Assembly (NCBI GenBank): GCA_020881915.1
Contig: JAJFPB010000005.1
Span: forward strand, 3,782,001-3,846,000
Direction: 5' to 3'
DNA length: 64,000 nt
DNA from: Paramyrothecium sp. XJ0827
Lineage: Eukaryota; Ascomycota; Sordariomycetes; Hypocreales; Stachybotryaceae
Positions 56,960-64,000 of this stretch are shown here, piece by piece. A program made the translations under genes and the position numbers. Each line of letters begins with the position of its first letter. Position 1 is the stretch's first letter. The notes under the pieces were generated by a model. That model saw only the letters and a program-made list of their open reading frames with translations, was not told the origin of the DNA and ran no database searches.

Positions 56960-58203
56960 GACAAGACACCAGGGGTGGGCTCGTAGGCAGCTTACGTGGA
57001 GCACTGCACTGCAGATGGGAACTTTATTGGTCCCTGCATCAGAATGCACGGTTTGTACCACATGATTAATGCGCCGGCTTGGTGAACTGGTCAAGCAATG
57101 TCTAGCCTACCTGGCCATGCGGGCATGTCTCGTGTTTAGTTTTGCCAGCTTAGGGGTCACCCCTGCTCCTCTGTTTGGCACCTCCCCCTTCATGATCTGG
57201 CAAGGCACTTCAGGTATCCAATATAGTGCGCAGACGTGAGTCACCTCGCCATAGGAGAAATGAATTTTTAGAAAAGAAAAAAAAAAAGAAACCCAAGAGT
57301 GAACCAGAAGAAAAAGAAGAAGAAAGAAGGCACATATACCATCCCCTCGTCACTGAGACACCCTATATTTTGCTTTCATGACGCGCGCAGACAAGAACAG
57401 AACTACGCCGCTTCCATTGAGGCGCTAGCAGCTCCTGACCGTCCATGTTCACTTTGCCAAATCCCCCGGGCATGGATCTAGCCCACCGTTCCTAAGTGAT
57501 GTACGAAGGGTTGTTCAGACCTGGGTATTAGAAACGAGAGCCTTTGACCAAGGGTGCAGCGCCGCTCCCCGCGTTAAGACGTAAGTAGTCCAAGAAATGC
57601 GGAGGCCTACGAGTACGACATCAAGCCAAAGCCCAAAGCACATCAAACAGACCTACTGTAGGTACACCTAAGGCATCTTCTACTGTTCTACATGCTCCAG
57701 GCCCTATGGAATTATAGTGGTACCAGGTTCATTGGCAAAGAAGAACAAGACCTAAGACATTGGAACTATGGAATTGGAAATCCAATTATAGGGAATGTTA
57801 AGATCTGACACAGATACGGAATGCAACCCTATTTGCATACCACCCATGCCACCGTCAGCGAAAGCAACATCACACCCAAAAGGGGTCATAAAAGCTTCGG
57901 AAGAGCTTCCATTTACGTCACACACTGGGGCTGTAAAAGTACAACATCGAGGGAGAGCAAGTAGTGGAAGAATCTTGTATGTATAAGCCGGCCACTCAAA
58001 TCTCCGTGACGGGCGCCGCACCACAAATCGCATGTGGCAGGGATAGGATGTGTAAATCAGCTTAAAAAATATACATCAGGAAACAAATGTCAAGATCTTT
58101 GCCAACCATTGCAAAAAGACCCCTGGGCAAGTGAAAAGTACGCGCGCTTGCAAAGCTAATCCTCGTGTGGCGTTAGAAGGATCTTCCTTCAAGCCTAGGC
58201 CTT

Positions 58204-60085
58204 CTACCAAGAGAAGGCCTCCTCGATAAAGTTGATGTTGCTGCGGCTCTGACGTTGTCGGACAGCCAGCCGCACCTCGTCACTGAGACCACCAGGACCA
58301 CAGACCGAGACAGCCATGGCACCAACCTGCTGCTCTTGCTCCATAGCCAGGAGGGTCTCAACCTTGGGGCGACCGGGGAACATCTGCACTGTAGATGATG
58401 GGCTGTGAATCTCCTTAGTGGACCTGGGCTTCGAAACAAAGATCATGATGCGGAGCACTTCACGACGCCTCTCCATGGCCAGAATCTCCGTCATCCAAGG
58501 CCGAATCCATTCCAGATGCTCGGGGCTCTGGATAGTCCAGACCAGGAGAATTTTGCGGGTTGCCACAGTGCTGTCGTTGTAGCCTGCTACGAGGTCTCTG
58601 ACGTAAGGAACCTGGTGCGTTACACCAACACCGCCAGCGAAAAGGACAACGGTGCCATACGAGTCAAGACGGTGATCAACTCCGTACGGACCCTCCACAA
58701 AGCCCATTGTGGTCAGCCTGCCCTCAGGGGCAGCCATGGCCTTCTGATACAGTGCGTTGGTCATGCCGGTTCGCGCTCTGATGATGAAAGAGACCTCGGA
58801 CTTCTCGTTGGCTGCCACATCGTGCACGTTGCTGACAAGCTTTTCGGAGTTCACATCGGGCGTTCCATCGACCCAGGCCACAGAGAAAGGGTGGGACTGC
58901 CAGAAGCTGATGCCCGGAAGGTACAGGTAGGCATGCTGGCCAGGGCGGTAGTGCCAGGGTCGGGATAAGGTCATGGTGACACGGCAGGCGTTGCCGGGGA
59001 GAGCTTCAACCAGAGTTCTCGTGCGCGAACTGCCGATGTTGTAGTAGAGGAGGCGCAGGCCACGGCAGGCACGGTCAGCGACCCACACGCCGATGACGAC
59101 GTAGAGGTACTTCATCTGGGCAAGCTCGCCGAGCTTGATGTGATACCACAAGCCAGCAACGGCGAGAGCCGCCAGACCAATGTGGATGAGCTTGAAGACC
59201 TCGTAGAAGCTGTGTCGCAGGGGACTCCATGCCTGGAGACACAAGCCAAGGAAAGCAACAGTCGCCTAGACATTGAATAGTTAGCCAAGACAATTTCAAG
59301 GGACAAAGGGTGAAAGTCAGAGACTTAAAGGGTCGACGCACAATGAAACCCCAGAAGATGAAAGGCGCCTGGGGCGAGACCATCCTTTGCAGAGACGCGG
59401 CGGCAAAGCGACTCTTGGCAAGATGGGCGAGAGTGTGAGCCAGGGCCTCGAGAGCGACGATTCGGCCAAACCATCGATGGATCAGGTTGTAGGTGTCAAA
59501 AGAGATGCCCAGCAGAGGAATGAGAGGGTTGTTTCTACCAGCGAGGATGAAAAGAGGAATCTAAGCCGCGGAATTAGCAGGACGGTCCATGAGACTCGCC
59601 GAGATACTCAAACGTACCATGTTGATGGTTGCCAGAACGCCAGTTCGGCTTCTGACGAGGGAGGCAACGTCCTCCAGGCCATCGGAGAAACGGATGTCGA
59701 CAACACAGAAGGCGACATTGGTGGCGAGGTAGGCCATGAGGAAGAGCAGCTGGAAACGGGTAGGCAGGGTGCCAACGTTGATGGCTGAGCTGAGCTGGAT
59801 CTCGCGGTTGTGTCGCTTGCTCAAGACTGGGGCATAGAGGATATGACGCTTGATGGCCGAGAGGTTGGAGGACTCCCTGGTGAAGTATCGCTGACGGGGG
59901 TCATTGAGGCAGACGAGGGTTCGGGCGTAACGTGTCGAGATACCAACGACCTTCCAGACGATAACGGCAATGGAAACGGCACCACAGATGAGCAAAAGGT
60001 AATGCGAAAGGGCCTCGGTAGTCCTCTCAGCCAGTAACTCGGCGGCGATCTCCTCGGGGGATTTTTCTTTTCCAGAACCAGCCAT
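58204..60085 (-). CDS. Ferric/cupric reductase, NADPH-flavocytochrome b family
   Basis: This FRE-type transmembrane reductase moves electrons from NADPH through FAD and two b-haems to external Fe(III)/Cu(II). Exons (minus strand) are 59618..60085, 59342..59560 and 58204..59265, giving 582 aa. The N-terminal membrane half carries the haem-histidine stretches (LIHRWFGRIVALEALAHTLA and HSFYEVFKLIHIG). FAD binding is at HPFSVAW, preceded by RPGQHAYLYLPG. The NADPH motifs are FAGGVGVTHQVPYVRDL and SVCGPGGLSDEVRLA. The C-terminus ends FIEEAFSW, as in many FRE proteins. There is no EF-hand and no obvious cleavable signal peptide. A poly(A) tract lies 290 bp upstream. Confidence 0.93.
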
Positions 60086-61394
60086 TTTGGAGTTTTGTGT
60101 AAGTGAAGGGAATGTGGGTTACGTTCGTTTTTGGCGGCGTGGCTTGCTTCAAGTTCACCAGGACTCCAGGTCACGGTGTTGTGTGAAGTTGATCGCGGTG
60201 GGCGAGCGGTGCTGCGAGTTTGTAAGTCCAGGTGTCTTAGACGGGGCCGCTGAAAAGGTGTGCTGAACGAGTGTAAGAGGGCCTCTCGTCAAAGAGCTCC
60301 TTGCAAGAAAGAAGAGAAAAGAACGTAAACGTCCACCAAAAGCCTGTTGGTGTTAGTTCGTAAAAGAGAAGAAGAAAAAAAAAAAAAAAAAAAGAAGAGG
60401 AGAAAGGAAAGCGGCTCGAGCAGAAAGACTGGAACCTGTCGATCGAGGCGGACCGAGTGGGTGACGGGAGGGAGTTGGTTGCGGTCCGGCTTTACAGCCT
60501 AAAGTCACAACTACAGAGGACAGTGCAAGTGCCAAAGTGGGGTGGACTAGTAAGGTACGTTACCATGCCAAGTGGGGCCTGGCTGTTTTAGTCCGTTCCC
60601 TACGTCTAGCACTATTTCTCGAGTAAACTCCACTGTTTCTACTGGGCGTAAAGGGCTCCAGCCCAACGGCCAACGGCTTGCCTCAGAACGAAATGAAGTC
60701 GGCCAGGGTACCCCCAGCACGTGTCTCCTATCCTCGCAAGTACACCATACTTGGGCCGGGAGGCGTGTGCGCTGTGCCTTGTGCCTGGTGCGGCCCGCCA
60801 CTCTATTTTGCTTTTGCAGCTGCACGGCATGGTACCTGGCAGCTGCCGGGAAATTGATGGGAAAAACCAGGTTTGATTTTTCCACCCCCTCCAAATTTGC
60901 CGTCAAGCAAGGAAACCAGGGCCAGGCATTCTTGTGACACCTCTAGCCGTTTAGCTAAGCTCGTGGTAAGCAAGACAACGGATAAGGTGCAGCAGGGAAT
61001 CGGGTTCTTCCCGCCCGTTAACAAAAGTGTGTCATTTCCCCCAGTTCAACCTTGACAAAGCTTTTATCCTCCAGAGTATGTATGTACCTGAGACGGAACT
61101 GAAGAAGGAGTTTGTCACATGCCCACCTCTTCACAATTGTGGTGACACAATCTTCGAATACTGGTCAACTGAATCCTCTTTTCTATAATTTTTTTCCAAC
61201 TCATCCTTCCATCCTTCTTGGGAACGTGTGGTAAGCCGAAGGGGGGGAGGGGGGGGAAGCACATTATCCATCAGACGGCGTGGACTATACATGGGACCCC
61301 AGAACCAATTGCAGCCTCCCGAAAGGTCGAATAAACTCCAAACATGCGCTACGTAGCCGAGTGTTTCACGTCCCGCAGATTGTTTAGCCAATCA
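60086..61394. other. FRE promoter region / 3' flank of unknown gene
   Basis: These 1.3 kb include a 19-A tract (60375-60393) upstream of the reductase start and a G-run pair (61241-61257) near the stop of the neighbouring gene. No gene is supported. Confidence 0.5.
60375..60393 (+). repeat. Poly(A) tract of 19
   Basis: Nineteen consecutive As form a poly(dA:dT) tract 290 bp upstream of the ferric-reductase ATG. Such tracts exclude nucleosomes in fungal promoters. Confidence 0.9.
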
Positions 61395-63935
61395 TTACCT
61401 CAGTTCGTCCCAATCCGTGTCGACAGTCAGCCCCTGAGACAACGGTGCCAGGGTGGTCCGGGCCCTAGTCCAATTGGGTTGCTTCCACTGGAGTCCACCC
61501 ATGGCTTTGACCCTGGCCGTCGCTTTATCCGAGATCGATCGTCGACCCGTACTACCCAAGATGTTCTCTTTGCCGTCGCTTGGGACCACACTTGCCGGTG
61601 CCTTAATAGCCCTTGACCCTGTCATCGCCGTCGCGTTGGCCATGGGCTGGCCACCTCTTTTGCCCTTTTCCCCGGAGAAAGGTCTGTGGGGGCTATCGTC
61701 AATGTCTGTAATGTAACCCACGATCTCGTCATCATGCAAAGGACTGCTGTTTTTTTCGTGTCGGTTGGCATTGTTGGTCCGTGTGTCCCGCACCACATGT
61801 TGACTGCCTTTGAGCGGATTCTGGATTCGTCGACCGTCCCGGCGATCCTTTGGCCGGGCCGAGCCTCTCTCTCGTGCCTCGCAATCCTCTGGCCGCAGCG
61901 TTCGTGTTGTCGATAGCGTGGGAGGCGGAGCTGCTGATCGTCGGGTTATTGAGCTCAAGCTCGCAGCAACCGACCTCACACCACCCCCATCGTTCGAGTC
62001 CGATAGCACCCACTCACTCATCCCCTCATCCCACCGCCATCCCGAAAAGACTGTATTGGTGTCTTCAGTGTTTGCAACGGCAGCCAGCTTTTCAGCATGC
62101 GCTAGGTCCCGTAGGTCCCTGCTCTTCTGTGCCAATAGGAAGGCCACGTCTGACCGTAGAGCGTGCCCTGACCAACCATGTGAGGAAACACCCTCCAGCA
62201 TGGAGCACACCTCAGCCACAGCGTCGTGCCCAGCCACTACACGCGTCCGTCTGCGACATTGCGCGACAGAGCAAGCGAGTCTGACCGCTTGATCGTACTG
62301 CGCCTGCGCTTGTGCGCCGTGCTTGGCCATTCCCATTCGAAGCTCATTTGCAGCCTGTTGTTTGAGCTTATTGAGCATGGGATCAGACTCCTCAGCCAGT
62401 GCAAGATGCCGGGCGAGTGTCAGGACAAATACGCCTTCGCTGTGGGTTGCCCTTCGCCTCGACTGCGAGCGTGCTTCGTTAACACACTTCTCGAGCACGT
62501 AAAGCAATCGTCTTTGCCTCTTCGGGGCTTTCAGGTCCCGCCCCAGCCTGTTGTTTGCCCCAATTGTCAGAGCTGCTGCCACCACAGCACTGGCGACGCT
62601 GATAAACATCTGGCCCTTCTCATCTTGGCTGACACACAACCCGGTACTGTCTGGTTTCGATAAAAGTACCATGCTGCTGCACAGGAACTCTAGTGCCGAA
62701 GGATTACCCCTTCCAGTTGTGGCAACTTCGAGGGCTCGGAGCCATGAATGTTTGAAGCTTTGCGAGGAAAACCATGACAACGGCAAGTGGCCTTCTTTCA
62801 TCACCTGGGCGATACAGCCAAACATGTTCACTGACATGATCGGCTTGCTCATCCCATCAATTGCTGCACGGAGTGTTTGCGCATGAATCCCCCGAATGGC
62901 GTCACCGTCGGTCGAACAAGGACTCAAAGAAATCACTTTGGTGGCTGATAACAGAACCTTCGAAGCTTCCTCGGGCCGGCCCAGATGCGCACACAGTCTG
63001 CTCAGCAAATAAGCGAACGGTTGCTCTAAAATGCCATCCTCAACGGCCTCCGTTAGCAGATGGACGGCGTGCGAGAGCAAAACGGCCTTCAAAGGTCGCC
63101 ATCCAGAGGCTTTGGAGCCAAATGCCTCCAGTTGATCGTACACATCCGCTGATGCGCTTGATGAAGTCCACGTAAACCCGGTACCGTTTTCTTTGGAGAA
63201 CTGCCGCTCCCATGCCTCGATATTCGCCACACAAGCTGGTATTTTTCGTAGACATAGTCCAAGCAACGAATTGCGATTCGGTTCGTCGGGTTTTGACTTC
63301 GTTGCGCGCAGTACATTTGCCAGCCAGTGAAATATTGCTTCGTAAATGCGATACTGAGGGACAGGCATTGAAGCCTTTAATGTCATCAGCTGCTCAGTAA
63401 GACTTGGAGGCAGTGATGACACGGCGTCCGTCAGAGTTGAGCGCTGACCTCCCTCGAAAGCAAGCTGCGGCGAACCATCCTGATCTCGAATCTTACGCCA
63501 GAGAGGTGTGGGCACAATCATTTGCCCGGCCATGGGAGAACCATTGTTGGCTTTCATCGCTCCTAGCATCCGAACAGACCGTGGGGGAGTGACCATCGGG
63601 TCCCGTGGTATTTTGCTAGTAGATGACTGCGCTCTTTGCCCATATGTCAACCGTATGCGCTTGTTGGTACGTTGGGAGTCTTCGGCTGTGCTTCGTCCCG
63701 ACCTTGGTCGCTTAGACTGTCCTTCGGTGCCGATGCTGCCTTTCGAGGTCAGCTTGCGTAATGCCTCAAGCCGTGACTGGAGCTGACGAAGCAGGCGCTG
63801 GCATCGAGCTGCCGTCCATGGCTGTACATCGCTCGCAGCGGTTTCGCTGGTCGGTCGTTGAAGGTAAGGCAGGCTTGTGGTTTGTTTATCGACATCGGCC
63901 ATCGGCGGGAGGGTGAGGGTAGCTGCTTGGGACAT
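61395..63935 (-). CDS. Large intronless protein of unknown function
   Basis: An unbroken frame of 846 aa, unlike its mostly intron-split neighbours. I do not recognise a family. The N-terminal about 180 residues are basic and disordered (RPRSGRSTAEDSQRTNKRIR). A long helical middle (about 185-620) rich in Leu and Ala resembles an alpha-solenoid (PVPQYRIYEAIFHWLANVLR, LLTEAVEDGILEQPFAYLLS, RLLYVLEKCVNEARSQ). A compact motif GWRWDEGMSEWVLSD follows near 632-645. The tail is disordered and basic, with KEN (SDGKENILG), and ends LTVDTDWDELR. The KEN could be an APC/C degron, and the N- and C-terminal basic tracts suggest a nuclear or chromosome-linked role, but both are guesses. A second in-frame Met lies at residue 12. 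Confidence 0.82.
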   Translation of the reverse strand: MSQAATLTLPPMADVDKQTTSLPYLQRPTSETAASDVQPWTAARCQRLLRQLQSRLEALRKLTSKGSIGTEGQSKRPRSGRSTAEDSQRTNKRIRLTYGQRAQSSTSKIPRDPMVTPPRSVRMLGAMKANNGSPMAGQMIVPTPLWRKIRDQDGSPQLAFEGGQRSTLTDAVSSLPPSLTEQLMTLKASMPVPQYRIYEAIFHWLANVLRATKSKPDEPNRNSLLGLCLRKIPACVANIEAWERQFSKENGTGFTWTSSSASADVYDQLEAFGSKASGWRPLKAVLLSHAVHLLTEAVEDGILEQPFAYLLSRLCAHLGRPEEASKVLLSATKVISLSPCSTDGDAIRGIHAQTLRAAIDGMSKPIMSVNMFGCIAQVMKEGHLPLSWFSSQSFKHSWLRALEVATTGRGNPSALEFLCSSMVLLSKPDSTGLCVSQDEKGQMFISVASAVVAAALTIGANNRLGRDLKAPKRQRRLLYVLEKCVNEARSQSRRRATHSEGVFVLTLARHLALAEESDPMLNKLKQQAANELRMGMAKHGAQAQAQYDQAVRLACSVAQCRRRTRVVAGHDAVAEVCSMLEGVSSHGWSGHALRSDVAFLLAQKSRDLRDLAHAEKLAAVANTEDTNTVFSGWRWDEGMSEWVLSDSNDGGGVRSVAASLSSITRRSAAPPPTLSTTRTLRPEDCEARERGSARPKDRRDGRRIQNPLKGSQHVVRDTRTNNANRHEKNSSPLHDDEIVGYITDIDDSPHRPFSGEKGKRGGQPMANATAMTGSRAIKAPASVVPSDGKENILGSTGRRSISDKATARVKAMGGLQWKQPNWTRARTTLAPLSQGLTVDTDWDELR

Positions 63936-64000
63936 TTGAGAGCCCTGGTTTTTTCCCTTAGCAATGATTTAATAAGCAAGAATAATATGCCTAAGTCTCC

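Larger units (their letters stand above)
56105..58203. other. 2.1-kb non-coding region with repeats
   Basis: This stretch holds GGTACCTGAGGTACC (56756-56770), (CTTGC)6 (56801-56830), a 94-bp imperfect inverted-repeat element (56866-56959) and a purine-rich stretch (57268-57328). No coding gene is supported. Confidence 0.55.

Noticed and set aside
58204..59265. GGVGVTH instead of GGxGxTP in the reductase NADPH motif
   Set aside because: I believe VTH is common in fungal FRE proteins, so this is not evidence of a defect.
1..64000. tRNA, 5S rRNA, transposase or CRISPR content
   Set aside because: I scanned by eye for B-box sequences, 5S-like internal promoters, transposase motifs and regularly spaced repeats and found none that held up. 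A tRNAscan or RepeatMasker run would be decisive.
1..64000. A secondary-metabolite or other multi-gene cluster
   Set aside because: Neighbouring genes belong to unrelated housekeeping pathways. There is no PKS, NRPS, terpene or RiPP core gene and no co-directional pathway block.

Overview
The window is nuclear DNA of a filamentous ascomycete (Pezizomycotina, most likely Sordariomycetes). It holds about 25 protein genes in 64 kb on both strands, with short GT-AG introns (mostly 50-280 bp), moderately GC-rich coding exons and intergenic DNA rich in TACCT/AGGTA words. Fungus-specific families fit this: PalB/RIM13, a CPC-2/RACK1 with a U24 snoRNA intron, a GH6 cellulase, a DUF2985 protein, fimbrin and TFIIIC131. 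I saw no transposase, CRISPR array, rRNA or tRNA gene. Almost everything is core housekeeping. Exon boundaries were derived by hand from splice consensus, frame and family knowledge, and every multi-exon model sums to a whole number of codons.

Layout. 0-5 kb: the 3' part of cpc-2 (RACK1) with an intronic U24 C/D snoRNA, convergent with a secreted GH6 cellobiohydrolase, then 2 kb without a supported gene. 5-20 kb: OST3 (N-glycosylation), a divergent coiled-coil/AT-hook protein, MRM2 (mitochondrial rRNA methyltransferase), ribosomal protein L18, an APS/PAPS-type mitochondrial carrier, an RRM/RD-rich SR-like protein and fimbrin. 20-28 kb: a RING-like/ankyrin protein, a DDHD phospholipase and an SRAP (HMCES-like) DNA-crosslink protein. 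29-39 kb, all on the minus strand: TFIIIC subunit Tfc4, the SAM-domain RNA-binding protein Vts1, ribosomal protein L29 and a PMP47-like peroxisomal carrier. 40-46 kb: PalB/RIM13 calpain (ambient-pH signalling) convergent with a C2H2 regulator that has 3.1 kb of non-coding DNA upstream. 48-56 kb: a zinc alcohol dehydrogenase, tRNA endonuclease subunit Sen15, a DUF2985 membrane protein, a Yippee-like protein and an SLC35F6-like transporter. 56-64 kb: an intergenic region with a 94-bp imperfect inverted-repeat element, a ferric-reductase-type flavocytochrome and a large intronless gene of unknown function.

The genes do not form a cluster or operon-like system. The themes are translation and RNA (cpc-2/U24, L18, L29, Sen15, MRM2, Vts1, TFIIIC131, SR protein) and organelle transport. 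I found no convincing novel multi-gene system. The observations most worth checking are the U24 snoRNA in the cpc-2 intron, two PIP-box-like motifs in the SRAP protein, a possible mitochondrial presequence upstream of the usual DDHD start, the 94-bp inverted repeat, a G-run cluster upstream of Vts1, and tiny first coding exons in seven genes.
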